Source: Ferranicluibacter rubi (GTDB lineage: Bacteria; Pseudomonadota; Alphaproteobacteria; Rhizobiales; Rhizobiaceae). From it: a DNA stretch of 64,000 bases. The notes under the pieces were generated by a model. It worked only from the letters and a program-made list of their open reading frames with translations. It ran no database searches and was not told the origin of the DNA. Position numbers and translations under genes: made by a program. Shown piece after piece: positions 45,372 through 54,431 of the stretch; positions within the stretch are counted from its first letter, which is position 1, and each line of letters starts with the position of its first letter. The stretch covers positions 110,428-174,427 of the forward strand of contig NZ_JAANCM010000013.1 of assembly GCF_011603255.1 (NCBI RefSeq). The letters are read 5' to 3'.

Positions 45372-46297
45372 CGGCTGTACCATCCGTTCCCATGAGCCGG
45401 CGCGACTGGCTTCTTTCCGACCGGCCGCAATCGCGGACGCAGGCGCGGCTCGGCCGGGCTTACATGACTTGGCGCCGGTTTTCGGCCAACCGGCTGGCGC
45501 TGGTCGGTCTCGGCATCCTCATGTTGCTGATCCTCATGGCGATCTTTGCCGGCGTGCTGTCGCCCCATTCGCCCGTCATCGGCAATCTCGCCGGCGCGCG
45601 TTTGCTGCCGCCGGGCTCGCCCGGTTATCTTCTCGGCACGGACGAACAGGGGCGCGATATCCTGTCGCGGCTTCTGCACGGTTCCCGACTGACGCTGTTC
45701 GTCATCATCCTCGTCGCCGTCATCGCCGCACCGACCGGACTCATCGTCGGTGCTGTCGCCGGCTATGCCGGGGGCTGGGTCGATGCGGTGCTGATGCGGA
45801 TCACGGATATCTTTCTCGCCTTCCCGAAGCTCGTGCTGGCGCTCGCGCTCGTGGCGGCCCTCGGGCCGGGGATCGAGAACGCGGTGCTCGCCATCGCCAT
45901 CACCTCCTGGCCGCCCTATGCGCGCATCGCACGGGCCGAAACCATGACGGTACGCAATGCCGACTACATCGCTGCCGTGCGGCTGATGGGGGCGTCGCCC
46001 CTGCGCATCGTGTTGCTGCATGTGATGCCCATGTGTCTGTCGTCGCTGATCGTGCGCATCACGCTCGATATGGCGGGCGTCATTCTGACGGCCGCTGGCC
46101 TCGGGTTCCTCGGGCTCGGCGCTCAGCCGCCGCTGCCGGAATGGGGCGCAATGATTGCGTCCGGCCGTCGTTTCATCCTCGACCAGTGGTGGGTGGCGAC
46201 CATGCCGGGCATTGCGATCCTGCTCGTCAGCCTTGCCTTCAACCTTCTGGGCGATGGTCTTCGCGACGCCCTCGACCCGCGCGAGGCCGGACAATGA
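45368..46297 (+). CDS. Dipeptide ABC transporter permease (DppC type)
   Basis: A 309-residue permease with the DppC N-terminal segment RRFSANRLALVGLGILMLL, the periplasmic LLGTDEQGRDILSRLLHGSR motif and the EAA-like loop YIAAVRLMGASPLRIVLLHV. It pairs with the DppB-type subunit and overlaps both neighbours by 4 bp. Confidence 0.95.
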   Translation: MTAVPSVPMSRRDWLLSDRPQSRTQARLGRAYMTWRRFSANRLALVGLGILMLLILMAIFAGVLSPHSPVIGNLAGARLLPPGSPGYLLGTDEQGRDILSRLLHGSRLTLFVIILVAVIAAPTGLIVGAVAGYAGGWVDAVLMRITDIFLAFPKLVLALALVAALGPGIENAVLAIAITSWPPYARIARAETMTVRNADYIAAVRLMGASPLRIVLLHVMPMCLSSLIVRITLDMAGVILTAAGLGFLGLGAQPPLPEWGAMIASGRRFILDQWWVATMPGIAILLVSLAFNLLGDGLRDALDPREAGQ

Positions 46298-47127
46298 GCC
46301 CGCTCCTGACCGTCGAGGACCTGCGCGTCAGCTTTCCCACACGGACCGGGCTGGTGGAGGCCGTGCGCGGGGTGACGTTTTCGCTCGGGCGCGAACGCCT
46401 CGGCATCGTCGGGGAGAGCGGCTCGGGCAAATCCCAGACCGGACGTGCCATCATGGGCCTGACGCCACCGCATGCGCGGATCACGGCAAAGACGCTGAAC
46501 TTCGATGGCATCGATCTGCTCAAGGCGTCGCCACGCCAGAGGCGCGACCTGCGCGGCAACCGTGTCGCCATGATCCTGCAGGACCCCAAATATTCGCTCA
46601 ATCCTGTCATGACCATCGGTCGCCAGATCGTGGAAACGCTGCGAACGCATCGCAAGATCGGGTCTTCCGAGGCCAAGGAACGGGCGATCGCCATGCTGGA
46701 GGCCGTGCAGATCCGCGACGCTGCGCGCGTCTTCGACCTGCATCCGCACGAGGTTTCCGGTGGTATGGGGCAGCGCGCGATGATCGCGATGATGCTGATC
46801 GCCGAGCCGGAACTGCTGATCGCCGACGAGCCGACCTCGGCCCTCGACGTAACGGTGCAGCTCGATGTTCTCGCCATTCTCGACAAGCTGGTGTCCGAGC
46901 GGGGCATGGGCCTGATCTTCGTCAGCCATGATCTGCGGCTGGTGTCGTCCTTTTGCGACCGGGTGATCGTCATGTATGCCGGCCGCATCGTCGAGGAGAT
47001 CGCAGCCGCCGATCTGCGCAATGCGCGCCATCCCTATACGCAAGGGCTGCTGTCCTGCATGCCGGACATCGGCAACGACCGGCATCCGCTGCCCGTCCTC
47101 GACCGCAAGCCGGAGTGGGCCCTATGA
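46294..47127 (+). CDS. Dipeptide ABC transporter ATPase (DppD type)
   Basis: A 277-residue ATPase with Walker A GESGSGKSQTGR, signature EVSGGMGQR, Walker B LLIADEPTSALD and switch His FVSHDLRLV. Compared with DppD it lacks most of the usual C-terminal Cys-rich Fe-S extension, ending soon after CMPDIGNDRHPLPVLD. The ATG at 46294 overlaps the previous stop. Confidence 0.94.
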   Translation: MSPLLTVEDLRVSFPTRTGLVEAVRGVTFSLGRERLGIVGESGSGKSQTGRAIMGLTPPHARITAKTLNFDGIDLLKASPRQRRDLRGNRVAMILQDPKYSLNPVMTIGRQIVETLRTHRKIGSSEAKERAIAMLEAVQIRDAARVFDLHPHEVSGGMGQRAMIAMMLIAEPELLIADEPTSALDVTVQLDVLAILDKLVSERGMGLIFVSHDLRLVSSFCDRVIVMYAGRIVEEIAAADLRNARHPYTQGLLSCMPDIGNDRHPLPVLDRKPEWAL

Positions 47128-47879
47128 GCATTGCCGTTTCCGCACGCGACGTGACGGTCATCTACGAGGATTTCAAGGCGCTCGACAGCGTCAGCATCGC
47201 GGTCGAGAAGGGGCAGTCCTATGGTCTCGTCGGCGAGTCCGGTTCCGGCAAGTCGACGCTGCTGCGGGCGATTGCGGGCCTTGCGCCGGTTGCCTCCGGC
47301 ACGCTGGAGGTCAACGGCCAGACGCTCGAGCCGCGCCGGCGCGACAAAGCCTTCTATCGCGACGTCCAGATGGTCTTTCAGGACCCCTACGGCTCGCTGC
47401 ATCCGCGCCAGACCATCGACCGGCTGCTTCAGGAGCCGCTGGCGATCCACGGCATTTCCGACGCCGAAGCGCGCATCGCGCGGGCGCTGGACGAGGTGGG
47501 ATTGGGGACAGGCTTCCGGTTCCGCTATTCGCACCAGCTTTCCGGCGGGCAGCGGCAGCGTGTGGCGATTGCCCGGGCACTGATCGTCGAACCCTCGATC
47601 CTGCTTCTGGACGAGCCGACATCGGCGCTCGATGCGTCGGTGCAGGCGGAGGTGCTCAATCTGCTCGAGCAGATCCGGCGCGACCGGGGCCTGACCTTCC
47701 TGATGGTCAGCCACGACCTCGGCGTCGTGACGCATATGTGCGACCAGCTCGCCGTCATGCGCAACGGCAGGGTCGTGGAGCATCTGAGTGCGTCCGATCT
47801 CGTCGAAGGCCGGATCACAGCGGACTATACGCGCAACCTGATGGTCGCGAGCAAGGGCTTCGTCCGGACGCAGGCTTGA
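47124..47879 (+). CDS. Dipeptide ABC transporter ATPase (DppF type)
   Basis: A 251-residue ATPase with Walker A GESGSGKSTLLR, signature QLSGGQRQR, Walker B LLLDEPTSALD and switch His MVSHDLGVV. It completes the SBP-B-C-D-F operon and overlaps the previous gene by 4 bp. Confidence 0.95.
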   Translation: MSIAVSARDVTVIYEDFKALDSVSIAVEKGQSYGLVGESGSGKSTLLRAIAGLAPVASGTLEVNGQTLEPRRRDKAFYRDVQMVFQDPYGSLHPRQTIDRLLQEPLAIHGISDAEARIARALDEVGLGTGFRFRYSHQLSGGQRQRVAIARALIVEPSILLLDEPTSALDASVQAEVLNLLEQIRRDRGLTFLMVSHDLGVVTHMCDQLAVMRNGRVVEHLSASDLVEGRITADYTRNLMVASKGFVRTQA

Positions 47880-47968
47880 CGGTACGCGCCGTCTATCAAG
47901 ACATTTGAGGTGTGTGGGATCGGTGGCCCTATTTGGCGTGCCGGCGTCTGCGTGCTTTTCGTGCAAAC

Positions 47969-48004
47969 GCATCCCCGCGTGTCTCTTCAGACACGCGGGG
48001 ATGC
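47969..48004. terminator. Shared terminator hairpin
   Basis: A perfect 15-bp stem (47969-47983 with 47990-48004) and a TCTTCA loop between the convergent dipeptide operon and glycosyltransferase gene. No long T run is present on either strand. Confidence 0.7.
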
Positions 48005-48009
48005 CGATC

Positions 48010-50715
48010 TCAGTGAGACGCGCTCTTCCGGGCAGGTTCTGTCGTAACCGCCGCCGTCGTGGCGGGCTGCGATCTGGTTTCCGCCAGCGCCAGAAGCGCG
48101 TCCGACAGGGCAGTCGGGCTGTTGATCAGCTTCGGGTCGAGGATATGGCCCGTGCCGGCCTCGCGGATACGATCGGCCTGTGCGCCGAGGTCGAAGACAA
48201 CCGTGGGGACACCGGTCTTCAGCGCGATCGACAGCGTATAGCAGAAGGTTTCCGGCCAGACGCTGGGGATGAAGATCATGTCGGGCTGGATGCGCTCGAG
48301 CTCGATGAAGGCTTCCTCGTTCGTCGTATAGGCCCCGGTGATCTCCACATCGGCCTTTGCGAGGGCTTCATCGTTATTGGTGTAGCCGACCACACTGTAG
48401 TCGATTCCAAGATAGCGGTCGCGGGAGTCGTTGGCCAATGCCAGCAGGATATCACTGCCCTTGTGAGAGCCGATGGCGCCGATGAGGCTGATACGGATCT
48501 GCCCGTCCGGGCGACGCGGCAGAACATCGGGCAGGACGTCCCATGTTTCCTCGTGCGGGACGACGCGGATATCGGCCTTCGGGAAGAAGGTCCGGAAGAT
48601 CTCGGCCGACGCCTTGCTGGGTGACTCGACCTTGGCATCCACCAGAAACGCGTTGTAGGCGGCGTGGCGGATGTCGGGATCGCAGGGGTCGGTCGCCTGC
48701 GGGTTCTTCATCAGCGCCCACTGGCGCAGATCCGCCATGGTCGGTAGGCCGGCGTAGATCTGGTCGGGACGGATCAGCTGGTAGTGGTGGGTGATGGCCG
48801 AGTAATCATGCAGCACCAGCGTCTTTTCCGCGCTCAGGCCGGAGAGCGATGCGAGCAGGGCGCTGTGGAATTCCCAGGTCAGGCCGGCGAACGAGTTCAC
48901 CATGATGCGGCTCGGGGAAAGGTCGGCGAGCAACTGCAGCACGAAGGCCATCTCCGTGCGCATGTCGATGTCCACGAGGTTCGGCACGTAGATGTCGTCC
49001 TGCGAGAAGGAGACCATGTGGTTATCATGGACCTTCATCATCAGCGACTTGGTACCGAGCAGGGAGAATTCGGCGGCCTTGTCTTTCAGGTATGTGTCGA
49101 TGCCGCCGCCCCAGTTGTGGGTGACCATCAACGCGGCGCCCTTGGCCATGTCGATCAGCCGCGCACGATCCAGCGTGCGGCGGGCCGTCAGTGCCGGGTC
49201 CGCTTCGAAGTGATGGCGCACGAGCGACGGGTAGTTCGGATGCTTGCGCAGCAGGGCCTTTTGTCCGGCATCGAAATTCTCCGCTTTGGAGGAGGAAAAG
49301 GAGACGGAGCCGACGTGGAAGGTGAAGACGTCGCAGGCGAGCAGATTTTTGTATCCGGCATTCAGGCTGCGCATGCAGAAGTCGTTTTCTTCGCCATAGC
49401 CGACCTTGAAGGCGACGGGATCGAGAGCGCCGATCTCCTCGATGACCGAGCGGCGCATGTAGAAGCAGAAACCGACGCCGGTCGGTGCCTCCACCGCGAC
49501 GCCCGCATTGGCGCGTCCGGCGATGTCGTTCATTTCGGCCGGCGTGCATTCGAGCGACAGGAGGTTGTTCTTGTCGCGCAGCGGGTAGCTGCAAAGCGTC
49601 GCATTGTTGGAGAGCGGCGTGATGGTGGCGACACGCGGATCCTTGTCGGCATGAGCGATCATCCGCTCGAACCAGCCGGGGAAAACGAAGGCGTCGGAGT
49701 TGAGGAGCACCACGTCGAGGCCGCCCGAGAGATCTGCGATGGCGTGGTTGCAGGTCTGGACGAAGCCGCGGTTCTTCTCGCTCAGGTGATAGTCGAACAG
49801 GCCCTTTTCGCCGAGGCGTGCCAGTTCCGTGTTGAGCTTCTTGTCAGGTCCGCAGTCGTTGATGACGAGGAGGCTGTAGGCCGCATCGCCGCGTGCTGCG
49901 AGTGCATGATAGACCGAGGCGAGCGTTTCGTCGTAGCCCTTGTAGACCGGGAGGATGACGACGGCGCGCGTCTTGTTGCCGAGGATGGCCGGTGAGAGAG
50001 CGTCCCACGCGTCGCTTTCCGGCGCCTTTGCCGTGAACCAGCGCTTTTCGCTTAGCGCGTTGCCGCGAAAGCCCTTGCTGCGGTTCTTGACGTAGTGGAG
50101 CAGCGGCATGGTGCCGGGCTTCAAATAATTGCGGTACTGGCGCTCGTAATACCACGGGTCGAAGATATGGGAGGGAGAGCGCTTTTCCTTCCAGCCGAAC
50201 AGGATGTAGTGGAGCCGTGGATCGACGCCTGCCGACGCGATATCGCCGTTCAGCTCCAGATAGTCTTCCGTGGTGAAGACCTCGTCGATCATCCGGATCG
50301 TTTCCGGATAGGAATATTCCGAACCGAGCATCAGGCCCAGTTCCTTCTCGGCTTCCGGGTTGCCGTCGGCCTCGAAGGCTTTGAGGAAGTTCTCGTATCC
50401 ACCCCACATGTCGCCGCGAAAGCGGAGCATATGCGCGAGGTGGAAGTAGGCTTCAGACTGACCGGGCGCCAGTTCGCTCGCGGTCACATAGGCGCTTCTG
50501 GCACTGTCGATGTCGCCCATTTCCTTACGGCAATGACCGAGCTGGATCCAGATCGCAACTTTCGTTGGATCGGCCTTGAGGACCTGTTCATAGAGACGCG
50601 CAGCTTCTGTCCAATTGTGGACGGCGTTCGCCGCATCCGCCCTTTGCAAGAGGGACGCTGTCGCGCTTTTGCTTGATGTTCCTTTCAAGAGGTCCAACCA
50701 GTTTCCGGCAGCCAT
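48010..50715 (-). CDS. Multidomain TPR-glycosyltransferase
   Basis: A 901-residue protein. Residues about 20-130 are TPR repeats (WTEAARLYEQVLKADP, IDSARSAYVTASELAPG). Residues about 245-520 are a GT2 domain with VVILPVYKGYDETLASVYHAL, LLNSDAFVFPGWFERM and GYGEENDFCMR. The last ~200 residues look like a GT-B/GT1 domain (FIPSVWPETFCYTLSIALKTG). Two catalytic modules in one chain suggest polysaccharide or surface glycan assembly. No signal or membrane helix is seen. Start at 50715 with GAGGAT upstream; the open frame before it is not conserved-looking. Confidence 0.87.
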   Translation of the reverse strand: MAAGNWLDLLKGTSSKSATASLLQRADAANAVHNWTEAARLYEQVLKADPTKVAIWIQLGHCRKEMGDIDSARSAYVTASELAPGQSEAYFHLAHMLRFRGDMWGGYENFLKAFEADGNPEAEKELGLMLGSEYSYPETIRMIDEVFTTEDYLELNGDIASAGVDPRLHYILFGWKEKRSPSHIFDPWYYERQYRNYLKPGTMPLLHYVKNRSKGFRGNALSEKRWFTAKAPESDAWDALSPAILGNKTRAVVILPVYKGYDETLASVYHALAARGDAAYSLLVINDCGPDKKLNTELARLGEKGLFDYHLSEKNRGFVQTCNHAIADLSGGLDVVLLNSDAFVFPGWFERMIAHADKDPRVATITPLSNNATLCSYPLRDKNNLLSLECTPAEMNDIAGRANAGVAVEAPTGVGFCFYMRRSVIEEIGALDPVAFKVGYGEENDFCMRSLNAGYKNLLACDVFTFHVGSVSFSSSKAENFDAGQKALLRKHPNYPSLVRHHFEADPALTARRTLDRARLIDMAKGAALMVTHNWGGGIDTYLKDKAAEFSLLGTKSLMMKVHDNHMVSFSQDDIYVPNLVDIDMRTEMAFVLQLLADLSPSRIMVNSFAGLTWEFHSALLASLSGLSAEKTLVLHDYSAITHHYQLIRPDQIYAGLPTMADLRQWALMKNPQATDPCDPDIRHAAYNAFLVDAKVESPSKASAEIFRTFFPKADIRVVPHEETWDVLPDVLPRRPDGQIRISLIGAIGSHKGSDILLALANDSRDRYLGIDYSVVGYTNNDEALAKADVEITGAYTTNEEAFIELERIQPDMIFIPSVWPETFCYTLSIALKTGVPTVVFDLGAQADRIREAGTGHILDPKLINSPTALSDALLALAETRSQPATTAAVTTEPARKSASH

Positions 50716-51067
50716 GAATATCCTCGAAATGAAAATCTGAAAGATGAAATATGCGCCGTGGGCGCCCGTTCGATGCGGTGTTCTTAGAGTGCACCTGCAC
50801 TGACTGTCAAAGGATATCAAGGCTTTCCGATGGCAGGACAGGCTTCCGTCGGCCCCGAATTATGGTCCGTCACGGCTAACACATTGAACAAAGAAAGTGA
50901 TTTTTCCTTGCGGTGCGGCAAGCATTGTGCGCCGCAGCGATTTCCGCCTTGCGGTGCTCGGCGTACCGTGGTCTGTATCAGACTGTCCTGAAGTGAATGG
51001 CGAGATCCGGGTTACGCGCAGTGCCGCTCGGCGGTCGTCGTCCGGATGCATGAAGCGGAGACGACGC
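50716..51067. other. Intergenic region, no gene seen
   Basis: 352 bp between divergent glycosyltransferase and eutB. It must hold both promoters. I see no clear dyad, hairpin or consensus promoter. A frame in line with eutB is open through part of it but lacks a ribosome site. Confidence 0.5.
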
Positions 51068-52450
51068 GTGACCTATCGCATCATTGCCGGGGGAACCCTG
51101 TGGGCCTTTGCCGACCTGAAGCAGCTGATGGCCAAGGCCACGCCGCTGCGCTCCGGCGATGTGCTGGCCGGGGTCGCGGCGTCGAGCGCGGAAGAAAGCG
51201 TTGCCGCTCGCATGTGCCTTGCCGACGTGCCGCTGAAGCAGTTTCTCACCGAGGCGCTTATTCCTTACGAGGCCGATGATGTTACCCGGCTGATCATGGA
51301 CAGCCATGACGCGACCGCGTTCCGTCCGGTTGCGCACATGACGGTCGGGCAGTTTCGGGACTGGTTGCTGACGCCGGTCGCGAGCCCCGCCGTTCTCTCC
51401 GCGCTGTCTCGCGGGCTGACGCCCGAGATGGTCGCGGCAGTGTCGAAGTTGATGCGCAACCAGGATCTTATTCTCGTCGCCCGGAAATGTCGCGTCGTCA
51501 CGCGCTTTCGCAACACGATCGGCTTGGCCGGCACGATGGCGGTGCGGCTGCAGCCGAACCATCCCTATGACGACAAGCGCGGTATTGCGGCCAGCATCGT
51601 CGATGGGCTGCTTTACGGCTGCGGCGATGCGGTGATCGGCATCAATCCCGCTTCCGACAACATTGCGGTGCTGAGCGACCTCAACCACATGCTGGACGAG
51701 ATCGTGCACCGCTACGACATTCCCACGCAGACCTGCATCCTCACGCATGTGACCTCGTCGATCGGCATGATCGAGCGGGGCGTGCCGGTCGATCTGGTGT
51801 TCCAGTCGGTGGCCGGCACGCAGAAGACCAACCAGTCGTTCGGCGTGACGCTCGACGTACTGCGGGAAGGGCGCGACGCCGCCCTTTCGCTCAAGCGCGG
51901 GACCGTCGGTGAGAATGTCATGTATTTCGAGACGGGGCAGGGGTCCGCGCTCTCGGCCGGTGGCCATCACGGCGTCGACCAGCAGACCTGCGAGGCCCGC
52001 GCCTATGCCGTCTGCCGCGCCTTCGATCCCCTGATCGTCAATACGGTCGTGGGTTTCATCGGCCCGGAATATCTGGCGGACGGCAAGCAGATCGTGCGGG
52101 CAGGGCTGGAGGATCATTTCTGCGGCAAGCTGCTCGGCGTGCCGATGGGCTGCGACATCTGCTACACCAACCACGCCGAAGCGGACCAGGACGATATGGA
52201 CGTGCTCCTGACGCTGTTGGGGGCGGCCGGCGTCAACTTCGTCATCGGTGTTCCCGGCGCTGATGATATCATGCTGAACTACCAGTCGACCTCGTTCCAC
52301 GACCAGCTCTACATCCGCGAGGTTCTCGGCCTCAAGCGCGCGCCGGAGTTCGAGGCGTGGCTGCAGCGCATGGGGCTGACGGACGCTGCCGGTCAACTGA
52401 CCCATCATGGGCTCGACCATCCCTTGCTCACCATTTTGGAGGCGTCCTGA
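51068..52450 (+). CDS. eutB: Ethanolamine ammonia-lyase large subunit
   Basis: A 460-residue catalytic subunit of the adenosylcobalamin-dependent enzyme that converts ethanolamine to acetaldehyde and ammonia. Family blocks are FADLKQLMAKATPLRSGDVLAG, IGINPASDN, YFETGQGSALSAGGHHGVDQQ and GVPMGCDICYTNHAEADQDDMD. The GTG at 51068 gives the expected opening and has GGAG 7 bp upstream; an ATG at 51050 adds a basic hexapeptide. It is 1 bp ahead of eutC. No microcompartment genes are present. Confidence 0.95.
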   Translation: MTYRIIAGGTLWAFADLKQLMAKATPLRSGDVLAGVAASSAEESVAARMCLADVPLKQFLTEALIPYEADDVTRLIMDSHDATAFRPVAHMTVGQFRDWLLTPVASPAVLSALSRGLTPEMVAAVSKLMRNQDLILVARKCRVVTRFRNTIGLAGTMAVRLQPNHPYDDKRGIAASIVDGLLYGCGDAVIGINPASDNIAVLSDLNHMLDEIVHRYDIPTQTCILTHVTSSIGMIERGVPVDLVFQSVAGTQKTNQSFGVTLDVLREGRDAALSLKRGTVGENVMYFETGQGSALSAGGHHGVDQQTCEARAYAVCRAFDPLIVNTVVGFIGPEYLADGKQIVRAGLEDHFCGKLLGVPMGCDICYTNHAEADQDDMDVLLTLLGAAGVNFVIGVPGADDIMLNYQSTSFHDQLYIREVLGLKRAPEFEAWLQRMGLTDAAGQLTHHGLDHPLLTILEAS

Positions 52451-52451
52451 T

Positions 52452-53243
52452 ATGGCGAAGGATCTTCAAGCAGCCCATGCGGCCCGTTTGCCGGAGAACA
52501 GGAATAGGGCACTGACCGCGCTGACGGACGCTCGTGTGGGCCTCGGCCGCGTCGGTGCGTCTATGCCGACGGAAGAGGTGTTGAAGTTTGCCTATGCGCA
52601 TGCCCGCGCCCGCGATGCGGTGCATGCGGACTTCGACGTGGAGACCCTGGCGAACGCATTGGAGGCCATCGGCCATCGGAGCGTCTCGGTCCGCAGTGCT
52701 GCACCGGACCGGATGACCTATCTCCGGCGGCCCGACCTCGGACGCCGGCTTGCCGATGACGATCGTGAGCGTCTGGACGCCTTGCAGACCGAGGGTGTCG
52801 ATATCGGGATCGTCGTTGCCGACGGTCTTTCGGCCACGGCGGTGCATGTGAATGCCGTGCCGTTTCTGGCTGCACTCCTGCCGCTTCTGCACAGCGCTGG
52901 CCTAACGGTCGGTCCGGTCACCTTCGTTCAGAACGCGCGCGTGGCCGTCGGCGACGAGATCGGCGCGCTTCTGCGGGCGCGTCTCGTGCTGGTGCTGATC
53001 GGGGAGCGACCGGGTTTGTCGTCGGCCGATAGCCTCGGCGTCTACCTGACGCATGGGCCGTTGCCCGGACGCTCGGATGCGGAGCGAAACTGTATTTCCA
53101 ACATTCGCGAGGGCGGCCTTGTTCCGCCACTTGCCGCCCGCAAGGCCATGTGGCTCGTGAACGAGTCCCTGCGCCGACAGTTGAGCGGCGTTGCATTGAA
53201 GGAAGAAGAGGCAACGTTGATCGGCGCCGCTGCCGAAGGCTGA
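52452..53243 (+). CDS. eutC: Ethanolamine ammonia-lyase small subunit
   Basis: A 263-residue subunit that binds the B12 cofactor with EutB. Conserved parts are ALTALTDARVGLGRVG, VVADGLSATAVHVNA, GERPGLSSADSLGVYLTHGP and ERNCISNIREGGL. It begins directly after eutB. Confidence 0.95.
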   Translation: MAKDLQAAHAARLPENRNRALTALTDARVGLGRVGASMPTEEVLKFAYAHARARDAVHADFDVETLANALEAIGHRSVSVRSAAPDRMTYLRRPDLGRRLADDDRERLDALQTEGVDIGIVVADGLSATAVHVNAVPFLAALLPLLHSAGLTVGPVTFVQNARVAVGDEIGALLRARLVLVLIGERPGLSSADSLGVYLTHGPLPGRSDAERNCISNIREGGLVPPLAARKAMWLVNESLRRQLSGVALKEEEATLIGAAAEG

Positions 53244-53383
53244 TCCTTACCGGCGGGGTAGCCTTTCAAGCGTCGATGTCGATGACCATACCGTCCCGAA
53301 TGTGGCCTGCGACACCGCGCGCATTCGAGCTTTCGTGGCGTACTCAATATCCCTCGACACTGATCGGACCTTGGATCCAATGC

Positions 53384-53560
53384 TCAGGGAATGAGCCAGA
53401 CGATAGCGGCGATGATGAGGGCCCAGGCGGCCAGCGACAGGAAGACGGCGAAAGCCAGCGCCAAGATGCGTAGCGTCGGGGCGAAACGTGACACCTCGTC
53501 CGGCCGACGTGCGGCCCATCCGAGAAGAGAGAATTCGCAGGAGAAGATCCAGGCTGGCAT
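53384..53560 (-). CDS. Possible small membrane protein
   Basis: A 58-residue ORF starting MPAWIFSCEFSLLGWAARRP and ending in one long membrane helix (ILALAFAVFLSLAAWALIIA). The layout resembles the 109-residue protein at 53866-54195. No strong ribosome site; the frame also opens further upstream. Tentative. Confidence 0.42.
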   Translation of the reverse strand: MPAWIFSCEFSLLGWAARRPDEVSRFAPTLRILALAFAVFLSLAAWALIIAAIVWLIP

Positions 53561-53865
53561 CGGTGTTCCCGGTAAGTTCGTCAACGCTGACTTAAATAAT
53601 AGGAGGCCGGGCAAGGACGCAAGCTTAAAGCGCACGATGTCGTGGCCAAGCGCATTTATCGCAACGTGAAGGTGCTGTCTTCGGCATGTGCCGGGTTGTA
53701 TGCGAAGGCTCAGCGCTGCCCAAGCTTTTGCCGCCGTTTCTCCGATTAAGGTAAACATAAACTAACTTAAACAAGGCTTGCGTCTGTTGCCGGCCGTGTG
53801 CACTGTGATAGCCTTCACTTATATTTCGCTGGCGGTTTCATCCGCGTGGCCGGAGGTTTGAAGGC

Positions 53866-54195
53866 ATGCGACATCGTCGATACGGGTTTCGACCCACGCT
53901 GCGCCTGATGGCGCTTCTTGCCGCCATTCTGATGTCGCTGGCTCTCTGGGGGCTTCTCTACGTCTCCTATGTGATGATGGCGTGGATGTGGTTCGGCTGT
54001 CTTGTCGTTCTGGCCCTCGTCGCAATGGCCTTCTACGAAAGCGGAGACTTTCGCAATGCAAGTTGGCCGCTGACCATTCTTGCCTACGTATTCTGGCCGC
54101 TGACCCTGGTCGGCGCTCTGATCTACCTCGCCATTGTCGGTGCTGCAGGTGCCGGCAAGCAGGCGGAAACGGCCACCCGCCTATCGGACCGCTGA
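53866..54195 (+). CDS. Small inner-membrane protein, unknown
   Basis: A 109-residue protein with about three hydrophobic segments (LMALLAAILMSLALWGLLYV, MWFGCLVVLALVAMAFY, VFWPLTLVGALIYLAIVGA). GGAGG lies 8 bp before the ATG. I do not recognise the family. It stands alone between eutC and the chemotaxis receptor. Confidence 0.65.
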   Translation: MRHRRYGFRPTLRLMALLAAILMSLALWGLLYVSYVMMAWMWFGCLVVLALVAMAFYESGDFRNASWPLTILAYVFWPLTLVGALIYLAIVGAAGAGKQAETATRLSDR

Positions 54196-54286
54196 GTGTA
54201 CGTATTCAGTATCGTTTTGCCGCTTCTCGTGCATTCCTGCGGTCAGGCTTTGCATGCTTCGGAGGATGCTGCAGAAAAACAGATAA

Positions 54287-54300
54287 TTCTAATATTAGAA
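54287..54300. promoter_or_regulatory. Perfect 14-bp palindrome upstream of the receptor gene
   Basis: TTCTAATATTAGAA is fully self-complementary and lies about 130 bp before the receptor start in an AT-rich patch. It could be a regulator binding site; the protein is unknown. Confidence 0.4.
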
Positions 54301-54431
54301 AATCCTGCGTTACCTAAACTTAAGGGTTGAACAGCATACTGCCGCGAAACGCCGCGATGTAGGTCGGTGCCGTTGCGCTTCCCTGGTCATGATGGCCGGG
54401 CGGATGTGCGTCCGTCCATTATAGGTGTTTC

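Noticed and set aside
43008..45383. 791-residue open frame opposite the peptide transporter genes
   Set aside because: Composition is the Arg/His/Asp/Gly pattern of a shadow frame, opposite clear binding-protein and permease genes.
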